In this document: positions 1-5,814 of the stretch, piece after piece
Layout of the letters: each line of letters opens with the position of its first letter
Numbering within the stretch: the first letter of the stretch is position 1
Assembly (NCBI GenBank): GCA_905236265.1
Contig: CAJOOV010000194.1
Location: forward strand, 1 to 8,087
Length of the DNA: 8,087 nt
Reading direction: 5' to 3'
Source of the DNA: an uncultured Oscillospiraceae bacterium
GTDB lineage: Bacteria > Bacillota > Clostridia > Oscillospirales > Oscillospiraceae
Notes under the pieces: generated by a model
Database searches by the model: none
Told to the model about the DNA's origin: nothing
The model's input: the letters and a program-made list of their open reading frames with translations, nothing else
Made by a program: the position numbers and the translations under genes

Positions 1-1
1 G

Positions 2-355
2 GCGAGAGTGGACGCCCTCTACCGGAGAACCGGCGGAGAGCCGATTCTGGACAACGGGCTGATTCGTCAGGAGCCTTTTGTCCTGAACACCCGCAACCGC
101 ACGCTGGAAAAAAACGGCCAGCGGGTGAAGCTGACGCAGGTGGAGTATGCGGTGATGAAGCTGTTTATGGACAATCCCGGCAAGGCGCTCTCACGGGACG
201 AGATTCTGGAGTCCGTCTGGGGCAGGGACTATTTCGGAGAGGTGAAGATCGTGGATGTGAACATCCGCCGTCTGCGCCTGAAGGTGGAGGACGACCCGCA
301 GAATCCCACCTTCATCACCACCGTTTGGGGCTATGGCTATAAATGGGGATTCTGA
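2..355 (+). CDS. OmpR/PhoB-family response regulator, C-terminal DNA-binding part (5' truncated)
   Basis: The reading frame is already open at base 2 and ends with TGA at 353-355, so only the last 117 residues are visible and the receiver domain lies outside the window. The visible part starts with the end of the inter-domain linker (ARVDALYRR). It continues into a complete winged-helix effector domain: an N-terminal beta strand segment (FVLNTRNRTLEKNG), the LTQVEYAVMKLF helix, the NPGKALSRDEIL turn, the recognition helix around VDVNIRRLRLKVEDDP, and the C-terminal wing hairpin ending in TVWGYGYKWGF. This is the classic Trans_reg_C pattern. The protein should bind direct repeats in promoter DNA once its receiver is phosphorylated by the kinase encoded immediately downstream, whose start codon lies inside this gene (13-base overlap). 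The target genes cannot be inferred. A GTG at base 8 is an internal codon, not the start. Confidence 0.95.
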   Translation, partial: ARVDALYRRTGGEPILDNGLIRQEPFVLNTRNRTLEKNGQRVKLTQVEYAVMKLFMDNPGKALSRDEILESVWGRDYFGEVKIVDVNIRRLRLKVEDDPQNPTFITTVWGYGYKWGF

Positions 356-1929
356 GTAAAAAGCGCAGCGCCGCCGGAAAGAAAAGCGTGGAAAAACCCC
401 GCCAGAAGCACCGGCGGGGGAACAACCCCTCTGCCATCCGTGGGCTTCGCTCCCGGTGGATGGTAAACAGCGTGGGCGTGGTCATGGGTATCGTGGTGAT
501 CGTGGTGATTTTCATTACCATGGCACTGAGCAATTACTACTATACCTCCATGCAGGTAGGTCTTGAGTCCAAGGTGAACACCGCCAGCGAGTTTTTCTCC
601 AGCTACGCCAACAACGAGTCGGAGTATCTGGAGATGGCGAACTACTACGTCAAGGAGTTTACGGAGAAGGACCGTCTGGAGCTGCAATTCATCGACACCC
701 GGCGGCAGCGGGTGGTCTTCTCCTCCCTGTCCACCTACGGCCTGAACGCCATGACGCAGGAGATGACTCCGGATGTGGTGCAGGCCATGGAGAGCAAGAC
801 CACAGGGCGCTGGGTAGGGCGCAACAGCAGCACCGGCGAGCGGGTGATGGCTGCCTCTGCCCCCATTCTCCACGGGGGTGAGGTGAAGGGTGTGATGCGG
901 ATTGTCACCTCCCTGTCCGTGGTGGATCGCCAGATCATCTGGATTGTCCTGCTGGTCATGCTGGCCGGTATGGGGCTGGTCTGCATGATGTATGCTGTGA
1001 GCAGCTACTTCATCCGCTCCATTATCCGCCCGGTGGAGAGCATTACGGAGACCGCCCGGCAGATTGCCGACGGCAGCTACGGCGTACAGATCAAAAAGCA
1101 GTACAACGACGAAATCGGCCAGCTCACCGATGCCATCAATGATATGTCCAAGCGCATCAGCCAGAACGAGCGGATGAAGAGCGAGTTTATCTCCTCTGTC
1201 TCCCACGAGCTGCGCACCCCCCTCACGGCCATCAACGGCTGGGGAGAGACGCTGCTCAACGGGGAGCTCAGCGACCCGGAGGACTACAAAAAGGGGCTGT
1301 CCATCATGCTCAGCGAGGGAAAGCGTCTGGGGCAGATGGTGGAGGAGCTGCTGGACTTCTCCCGGATTGAGGACGGACGCTTTACCCTGAATATGGAGTC
1401 CATCGACATCAAGGCGGAGTTTGAGGACGCCGTGTTCACCTATTCCCAGATTTTCCCCAAGCAGGGGATTGTCCTGCACCACAACGAGTGCGAGGAGGAG
1501 TTTCCGCCCATGTCCGGCGACCCCCAGCGCCTGCGGCAGGTGTTCTGCAACCTGCTGGACAACGCCGCCAAGCACGGCGGCGCAGGGGGAGCCATCCAGA
1601 CGGCGATTGCCGGACTGGAGGGGGCGGTCTGTATCACCATCCGGGATTACGGCCCCGGCATTCCGGAGGAGGAGCTGCCCTTTGTGAAGCGGAAGTTCTA
1701 TAAAGGCTCCTCCAAGGCCAGAGGCAACGGCATCGGCCTTGCGGTGTGCGAGGAGATTATCACCCGCCACGGAGGCAGGCTGGACATCTCCAACGCCCCC
1801 GGCGGCGGCTGTCTGGTGCGGATTCTGCTGCCCCTTGCGGCGGCGCCGGTGAAGTCCGCCGGGGACACCTCAGCCCTGCCCCTGAAGGAGATTCGGGCGG
1901 AGATGACCCGTCAGGCGGCGGACGGATGA
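343..1929 (+). CDS. Membrane-bound sensor histidine kinase
   Basis: A complete 528-residue kinase, the partner of the preceding response regulator. Its first 13 bases overlap the regulator's end, which implies translational coupling. Domain order: a basic cytoplasmic N-terminus (about 1-38), TM1 (about 39-62), an extracytoplasmic sensor region of about 135 residues (63-197) with no recognised ligand motif, TM2 (about 198-222), HAMP (about 223-272, with IIRPVESITETA and DEIGQL), HisKA with phospho-acceptor His288 in SVSHELRTPL, and HATPase_c. The ATPase domain has N-box RQVFCNLLDNAAKHG (N403/N407), G1 DYGPGIP (435-441), an F-box-like FVKRKFYKG and G2 GNGIGLAV (461-468). All catalytic signatures are intact. 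About 30 polar residues follow the ATPase core. The start at 343 is the first Met ahead of the basic tail and TM1; no better start is apparent. The signal sensed is unknown. The sensor region could be a Cache/PAS-like fold, but this cannot be shown from sequence alone. Confidence 0.95.
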   Translation: MGILSKKRSAAGKKSVEKPRQKHRRGNNPSAIRGLRSRWMVNSVGVVMGIVVIVVIFITMALSNYYYTSMQVGLESKVNTASEFFSSYANNESEYLEMANYYVKEFTEKDRLELQFIDTRRQRVVFSSLSTYGLNAMTQEMTPDVVQAMESKTTGRWVGRNSSTGERVMAASAPILHGGEVKGVMRIVTSLSVVDRQIIWIVLLVMLAGMGLVCMMYAVSSYFIRSIIRPVESITETARQIADGSYGVQIKKQYNDEIGQLTDAINDMSKRISQNERMKSEFISSVSHELRTPLTAINGWGETLLNGELSDPEDYKKGLSIMLSEGKRLGQMVEELLDFSRIEDGRFTLNMESIDIKAEFEDAVFTYSQIFPKQGIVLHHNECEEEFPPMSGDPQRLRQVFCNLLDNAAKHGGAGGAIQTAIAGLEGAVCITIRDYGPGIPEEELPFVKRKFYKGSSKARGNGIGLAVCEEIITRHGGRLDISNAPGGGCLVRILLPLAAAPVKSAGDTSALPLKEIRAEMTRQAADG

Positions 1930-1941
1930 AACATTTGTTCC
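1928..1941. promoter_or_regulatory. LexA/DinR-like operator, distal box
   Basis: On the - strand this reads GGAACAAATGTTTC, which matches the Bacillus-type DinR/LexA consensus CGAACRNRYGTTYC at 13 of 14 positions. The box begins on the last two bases of the histidine kinase stop codon. Its core (1929-1940) is inverted relative to the second box at 1960-1971, and the two cores match as reverse complements at 11 of 12 positions. Binding by LexA is inferred from consensus only; another dimeric repressor with a GAAC/GTTT half-site could use the same sequence. Confidence 0.6.
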
Positions 1942-1950
1942 ATATGACGG

Positions 1951-1979
1951 TTGCGAATAGAACATATGTTTGATATAAT
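1951..1979 (+). promoter_or_regulatory. Sigma-A type promoter with extended -10 for the DUF1385-prmC-recA string
   Basis: The -35 element TTGCGA (1951-1956) is followed by a 17-base spacer and a perfect -10 TATAAT (1974-1979). It is strengthened by the extended -10 dinucleotide TG at 1971-1972 (TGaTATAAT). Transcription would be expected to start around 1985-1987, only about 10 bases before the ATG at 1996, so the leader is very short. The proximal LexA-like box fills most of the spacer, so a bound repressor would block RNA polymerase directly. Confidence 0.75.
1959..1972. promoter_or_regulatory. LexA/DinR-like operator, proximal box inside the promoter spacer
   Basis: AGAACATATGTTTG contains the palindromic 10-mer AACATATGTT and matches CGAACRNRYGTTYC at 12 of 14 positions; only the outermost base at each end differs. 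It lies between the -35 and -10 elements and covers the extended -10 TG. Its centre is 31 bp from the centre of the distal box, close to three helical turns, so two dimers could sit on the same DNA face. The sequence is seen directly; the identity of the repressor is inferred. Confidence 0.65.
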
Positions 1980-1995
1980 AGAGAAGAGGTCTGAT

Positions 1996-2970
1996 ATGGC
2001 AAAGAAGAGAGTTCCGTCCGGGGAGAGCTGCTTTCGCACCTCCATCGGCGGACAGGCGTTGATAGAGGGAATCCTGATGCGCGGCCCGGAGCGGCAGGCG
2101 ATTGTGGTGCGCCGCCCGGACGGAGGGCTGGAGATCCGCACAGAGGAGCTGCATCTGGTCAAGGAGCGCTATCCCCTGCTGGGGCTGCCCCTGATCCGGG
2201 GCTGTGTCACCTTTCTGGATTCCATGTACCGGGGCGTGAAGGCGTTGATGTTCTCCGCCGAGTTCTATCCCGAGGAGGAGCAGGCGCAGCCCTCCCGGTT
2301 TGAGCTTTGGCTGGAGCAGCACCTGAGCAACGAGGCCTTCGGGAAGGCGGTCATCGGCTTCAGCGTTTTGGTGGGGATTGCCTTCTCTGTGGGACTGTTT
2401 TTCCTGCTCCCAGCCATTTTGACAAACCTTCTGGGACATCTGATCCCCATGAATAAGCTGGGGGTCAGCCTGACGGAGGGCGTGTTCCGGATTGCCATTT
2501 TCTTTACCTATCTTGTACTGATCTCCCGGATGAAGGACATCCGCCGGGTGTTCTCCTACCACGGGGCGGAGCATAAGACCATCTTCTGCTACGAGCGGGG
2601 ATTGGAGCTGACGGTGGAGAACGTGCGGGACATGCCCCGGCACCATCCCCGCTGCGGCACCAGCTTTCTCTTTGTGGTGGTGGCGGTGGCGATACTGGTT
2701 CACGCCGCCCTGTTTACCCTGATTACCCCGCCCAATGTGTTCGTTCGGATGCTGCTGCAGCTCCTCTCCCTGCCGGTGATCGTCGCCATCAGCTATGAGT
2801 TTAACCGCTATGCCGGCGCTCACGACAACGCACTCACCCGTGTGCTCACGGCGCCGGGGCTTTGGATGCAGAATTTTACCACCTTCGAGCCGGATGATTC
2901 CATGATCGAGGTGGGGATTGCCTCTCTGAAGCTGGTACTGCCCAGCGTTCAGGGACAGGATGCGTGGTGA
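1996..2970 (+). CDS. DUF1385 family (YqhQ-like) polytopic membrane protein
   Basis: A 324-residue protein with the hallmark blocks of DUF1385: GGQALIEGILMRGP (18-31) near the N-terminus, YHGAEHK (188-194) followed by a conserved C-Y-E, and HHPRCGTSF (216-224). Hydrophobic segments lie at about 118-140, 162-177, 223-243 and 249-266, so it should be an integral membrane protein with four or so spans. The conserved His, Glu and Cys residues (H189, E192, H193, H217, C220) look like a metal or catalytic site, but no biochemical role is established for the family. ATG 1996 is chosen because it follows GAAGAGG (1983-1989) at a good distance. The longer in-frame TTG start at 1951 coincides with the -35 element and would encode promoter sequence. 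In many Clostridia this gene sits next to prmC, as here. It is the first gene after the LexA-boxed promoter. Confidence 0.9.
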   Translation: MAKKRVPSGESCFRTSIGGQALIEGILMRGPERQAIVVRRPDGGLEIRTEELHLVKERYPLLGLPLIRGCVTFLDSMYRGVKALMFSAEFYPEEEQAQPSRFELWLEQHLSNEAFGKAVIGFSVLVGIAFSVGLFFLLPAILTNLLGHLIPMNKLGVSLTEGVFRIAIFFTYLVLISRMKDIRRVFSYHGAEHKTIFCYERGLELTVENVRDMPRHHPRCGTSFLFVVVAVAILVHAALFTLITPPNVFVRMLLQLLSLPVIVAISYEFNRYAGAHDNALTRVLTAPGLWMQNFTTFEPDDSMIEVGIASLKLVLPSVQGQDAW

Positions 2971-2982
2971 TGGGAGGTCAGT

Positions 2983-3876
2983 ATGGCAATTACCTATAAC
3001 AATCTTTATCTGGATCTCCGCCAGCAGTTCCGGGAGGCGGGGATTGAAGCCGCAGCGCTGGAGGCCAGAGAGCTTTTGTGCCATGTGACCGGAAAGAATC
3101 AGGAGCAGCTTCTGGCAGATATGTACTACTACATGTCCTCAGACGTGGAGCGGAAGGTTCGCTCCCTTGCCGCCCGCCGTCTGGAGGGGGAGCCTGTGGC
3201 CTATCTGGTGGGGGAGTGGAGCTTCTGCGGCATTGATCTGGAGGTGGACCCCAATGTGCTGATTCCCAGAGTGGACACGGAGGTGGTGGCGGAGCAGGCG
3301 ATTGCCAGAACCAGAGAGGTTCCCGGACAGGCGAGGGTGATGGATCTCTGCGCCGGAAGCGGCTGTATCGGCCTTGCCGTGGCGACCTACGCCAAAAACA
3401 GCCGTGTGGTGCTGGGCGATCTGTCCGACGAGGCGGTGAACCTCTGCCAGAGAAACCTCCGCCGCTGCGGGAAACGCTCCACAGTGACCTGCTTTCCGGT
3501 GGATGCCACAAAAGCGCCCCCTGCCCAGTTCGGGCGTTTTCATGTGATCGTCTCCAACCCGCCCTACATCCCCACAGGGGACATTCCCACGCTGGATGCC
3601 TCTGTGCGCAACTACGAGCCCCACATGGCTCTGGACGGGGGTGCTGACGGGCTGGATTTCTACCGAGCCATCAGCAGAGAGTGGAAAAAGGCGCTGCGCC
3701 CCGGCGGCTGGCTGATCTACGAGGTGGGCATTGGGCAGGCGGAGCAGGTCATGGCAATCATGGAGGGAGAGGGCTTTCTCTCCCTTGCCAGCTACCCGGA
3801 TACGGCGGGCATTCCCCGTGTGGTAGAGGGCAGACTGGCTGACACTGACGAGAAACAGGAGAGCCCGCAGTCCTGA
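2983..3876 (+). CDS. prmC: Release factor glutamine methyltransferase PrmC (HemK)
   Basis: A 297-residue SAM-dependent enzyme that methylates the glutamine of the GGQ motif in peptide-chain release factors RF1 and RF2, improving translation termination in the cytoplasm. An N-terminal helical substrate-binding domain (about 1-85) precedes IPRVDTE (94-100), the SAM-binding loop DLCAGSGCIGLA (121-132), the acidic strand end GDLSDE (145-150) and the catalytic NPPYIP (192-197). EPHMALDGGADGLDFYR (212-228) then follows, as expected in PrmC. Length and motif order are typical. GGGAGGT at 2972-2978 sits five bases before the ATG, and the gap to the DUF1385 stop is only 12 bases, so the two are very likely cotranscribed. 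The usual partner prfA is not adjacent; recA follows instead. Confidence 0.96.
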   Translation: MAITYNNLYLDLRQQFREAGIEAAALEARELLCHVTGKNQEQLLADMYYYMSSDVERKVRSLAARRLEGEPVAYLVGEWSFCGIDLEVDPNVLIPRVDTEVVAEQAIARTREVPGQARVMDLCAGSGCIGLAVATYAKNSRVVLGDLSDEAVNLCQRNLRRCGKRSTVTCFPVDATKAPPAQFGRFHVIVSNPPYIPTGDIPTLDASVRNYEPHMALDGGADGLDFYRAISREWKKALRPGGWLIYEVGIGQAEQVMAIMEGEGFLSLASYPDTAGIPRVVEGRLADTDEKQESPQS

Positions 3877-3902
3877 CAATGGGACAGCGGATGTGATAGA
3901 AT
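3873..3902 (+). promoter_or_regulatory. Probable recA-proximal promoter
   Basis: CTGACA (3873-3878, 5/6 to the -35 consensus) overlaps the prmC stop codon. It is followed by an 18-base spacer and TAGAAT (3897-3902, 5/6 to the -10 consensus), with an extended -10 TG at 3894-3895. It lies in the 56-base gap ahead of recA. No GAAC-N4-GTTC-like operator is visible in this gap, so this promoter would give LexA-independent basal recA expression. Confidence 0.55.
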
Positions 3903-3932
3903 CAAAGAAAACCAAGGAGAGGAAGCAAGGCA

Positions 3933-5069
3933 ATGGCAACAAAGAAACCAATGATCCGGCCTGCGGCACCGGCCAGCGATAAGAAAAAGGCGCTGGAAAC
4001 CGCTGTGGCACAGATTGAGCGCACCTTCGGCAAGGGCTCCATCATGCGCATGGGGGACAATGCCAACATTCAGGTGGAGAGCATCCCCACGGGTTCTCTG
4101 GGGCTGGATCTTGCGCTGGGCATCGGCGGACTGCCCAAGGGACGGATTATCGAGATCTACGGCCCTGAGTCCTCCGGCAAGACCACCCTTGCCCTGCATG
4201 TGGTGGCAGAGGCGCAGAAGCTGGGGGGCGAGGTGGCCTATATCGACGCAGAGCACGCCATGGACCCCGGCTATGCCCGTGCGCTGGGGGTGGACATCGA
4301 CTCTGTGCTGATCTCCCAGCCGGACACCGGCGAGCAGGCGCTGGAGATTACGGACCAGCTTGTCCGCTCCGGCGCAGTGGACGTGGTCGTGGTGGACTCC
4401 GTGGCCGCACTGGTGCCCAGAGCGGAGATCGAGGGTGAGATGGGGGACAGCTATGTGGGTCTGCAGGCCAGACTCATGAGTCAGGCGCTGCGTAAGCTCA
4501 CCGGCTCCATCGGAAAGACCAACTGTATCTGCATCTTCATCAACCAGCTTCGTGAGAAGGTGGGCGTGATCTACGGCAACCCGGAGGTGACCACCGGAGG
4601 ACGGGCGCTGAAGTTCTATTCCTCCGTGCGCATTGAGGTGCGCAGAGTCCAGTCCCTGAAGGTGGGGGATGAGCTCATCGGCAACCACACCCGTGCCAAG
4701 ATCGTGAAGAACAAGGTGGCCCCCCCCTTCCGTGAGGCGGAGTTTGACATCATGTACGGTACAGGCATCTCCAAAACCGGAGAGATCGTGGATCTGGCTG
4801 TGCAGCTGGGTCTGGTGGAGAAGTCCGGCTCCTGGTATTCCATGGGGGAGATGCGTCTGGGTCAGGGCAGAGATGCCGCCAAGCAGTACATGGAGGATCA
4901 CCCGGAGGTTGCGGATCAGCTTGAGGCGCAGATTCGTGCCAATGTCCACAAGCTGATGAGCCGTCAGGCGCTGGTAGCCGCCAAGGCGGCGGGACGCATC
5001 GGCGGGGAGGAGGAGCCCGGCGCACCGGCACCGGATTTGGACATCTCCGCAGAGGATTTTGAAGGCTGA
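3933..5069 (+). CDS. recA: Recombinase RecA
   Basis: A full-length 378-residue RecA, the ATP-dependent strand-exchange protein of homologous recombination and the co-protease that triggers LexA self-cleavage. It shows the N-terminal polymerisation helix (about 17-33), FGKGSIMRMG (32-41), Walker A GPESSGKT (77-84), the catalytic Glu in DAEHAMDPGYA (E107), the Walker B strand VVVVDSVAAL (151-160), the L1 region EIEGEMGDSYVG (165-176), and NQLREKVGVIYGNPEVTTGG (204-223) covering the start of L2. The C-terminal domain ends in a short acidic tail (DLDISAEDFEG). Compared with E. coli RecA the N-terminus is about nine residues longer and rich in Ala/Pro/Lys. AAGGAG (3914-3919) and GAGAGGAAG just downstream provide ribosome binding. 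The stop overlaps the recX start by one base. Confidence 0.99.
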   Translation: MATKKPMIRPAAPASDKKKALETAVAQIERTFGKGSIMRMGDNANIQVESIPTGSLGLDLALGIGGLPKGRIIEIYGPESSGKTTLALHVVAEAQKLGGEVAYIDAEHAMDPGYARALGVDIDSVLISQPDTGEQALEITDQLVRSGAVDVVVVDSVAALVPRAEIEGEMGDSYVGLQARLMSQALRKLTGSIGKTNCICIFINQLREKVGVIYGNPEVTTGGRALKFYSSVRIEVRRVQSLKVGDELIGNHTRAKIVKNKVAPPFREAEFDIMYGTGISKTGEIVDLAVQLGLVEKSGSWYSMGEMRLGQGRDAAKQYMEDHPEVADQLEAQIRANVHKLMSRQALVAAKAAGRIGGEEEPGAPAPDLDISAEDFEG

Positions 5070-5695
5070 TGCCGAGGATTGAGCGGCTTGAGCCGTCGAA
5101 GCATGTGAAGGGCCGGTATCTCGTCTTTCTGGATACCGGGACACTGGTGAAGGTGGGGGAGCAGGAGCTTCTGGACTTTGCCCTGCGTCCCGGTCAGGAG
5201 CTGGACGGGGAGGAGCTTTGCAGGCTGCAGGCCTCCGGAGAGGACACGGCGGCAAAGGAGCAGGCAGCCCGCATGATAGGCCGCCGCCCCCTGTCCAAGG
5301 GGGAGCTGGTTGACCGCCTTGTCTCCAAGGGAGAGGGGGCGGCCAATGCCCGGCGGGCAGCGGACTGGCTGGAGGAGCTGGGGGCAGTCAATGACGGGGA
5401 GTATGCCGGAATGATTGTGCGCCACTATGACCGCATGGGCTACGGCCCCCAGAAGCTCCGGGAGGAGCTGTTTCGCAGAAAGGTTCCGAAGGAGCTGTGG
5501 GCGCAGGCGCTGGAGCAGGCGAGACCCCAGCGGGAGGTTGTGGCGGAATACCTCGCCGCCAGACTGCGCCGCCGGGAGATCAGCGAGAAGGAGCTGCAGC
5601 GTCAGGTGAATGCCCTGCGCCGGCGGGGCTTTGGCTGGGAGGCCATCCGGGAGGAGATCGCCCCGTACCGGGCAGATTCTGAATACATCGACTAA
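5069..5695 (+). CDS. recX: RecA regulatory protein RecX
   Basis: A 208-residue, highly charged, all-helical protein. RecX binds the RecA filament groove and modulates its assembly and ATPase. The family pattern of repeated three-helix units is visible. The first holds the signature AARMIGRRPLSKGELVDRLVSKG (66-88) and WLEELGAVNDGEYAGMIVRHY (100-120). The second centres on GYGPQKLREELFRRKVPKE (124-142). The third covers AEYLAARLRRREISEKELQRQVNALRRRGFGWEAI (159-193). About 50 N-terminal residues form a beta-rich segment (GRYLVFLDTGTLVKVGEQEL), as in Gram-positive RecX. The ATG at 5069 shares its A with the recA stop (TGATG), with AAGG in the end of recA as ribosome binding site, so translation should be coupled to recA. 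Confidence 0.93.
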   Translation: MPRIERLEPSKHVKGRYLVFLDTGTLVKVGEQELLDFALRPGQELDGEELCRLQASGEDTAAKEQAARMIGRRPLSKGELVDRLVSKGEGAANARRAADWLEELGAVNDGEYAGMIVRHYDRMGYGPQKLREELFRRKVPKELWAQALEQARPQREVVAEYLAARLRRREISEKELQRQVNALRRRGFGWEAIREEIAPYRADSEYID

Positions 5696-5697
5696 TC

Positions 5698-5730
5698 ATC
5701 ATCCCCCGGCTAAGCCGGGGGATGATTCTT
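5698..5730 (+). terminator. Rho-independent terminator after recX
   Basis: A perfect 13-base inverted repeat, ATCATCCCCCGGC (5698-5710) and its exact complement (5714-5726), is separated by a 3-base TAA loop. The stem starts three bases after the recX stop. The run of T that follows is weak (TCTTCT). It closes the DUF1385-prmC-recA-recX string ahead of the separate rimO promoter. Confidence 0.85.
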
Positions 5731-5750
5731 CTAATGCCCGCAAATAAAAG

Positions 5751-5779
5751 TTGAGTTGCAGAGGCGAATCTGCTATACT
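5751..5779 (+). promoter_or_regulatory. Promoter of the rimO-pgsA unit
   Basis: TTGAGT (5751-5756) is followed by a 17-base spacer and TATACT (5774-5779), with an extended -10 TG at 5771-5772. It sits between the recX terminator and rimO. The expected start near 5785-5787 gives a leader of about 30 bases that carries the ribosome binding site AAGGGGAG (5803-5810). No LexA-like box is visible here. Confidence 0.8.
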
Positions 5780-5814
5780 CTACGGAAAAGACCGCCGGGG
5801 AAAAGGGGAGCGCT

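Noticed and set aside
337..1770. Long antisense open frame (477 codons) opposite the histidine kinase
   Set aside because: It mirrors the codon bias of a GC-rich sense gene with intact kinase motifs. Its product is low-complexity, rich in His, Gly, Leu and Pro, and has no domain pattern.
1929..1971. The inverted repeat after the kinase gene read as a transcription terminator
   Set aside because: The stem is AT-rich, the loop is 19 bases and no T-run follows. Each arm is itself palindromic and fits an operator better.
1951..1995. N-terminal extension of the DUF1385 protein from TTG at 1951
   Set aside because: The TTG is the -35 element and the extension would translate the promoter and LexA-like box. 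ATG 1996 has a proper ribosome binding site.
1870..3084. Antisense open frame (404 codons) opposite the DUF1385 gene
   Set aside because: Its composition is that of a shadow frame. It would read through the promoter and operator region, and the sense strand has clear family motifs.
3792..5255. Long antisense open frame (487 codons) opposite recA
   Set aside because: It lies across prmC, recA and recX with no ribosome binding site or family signal of its own. It is a shadow of the conserved recA reading frame.
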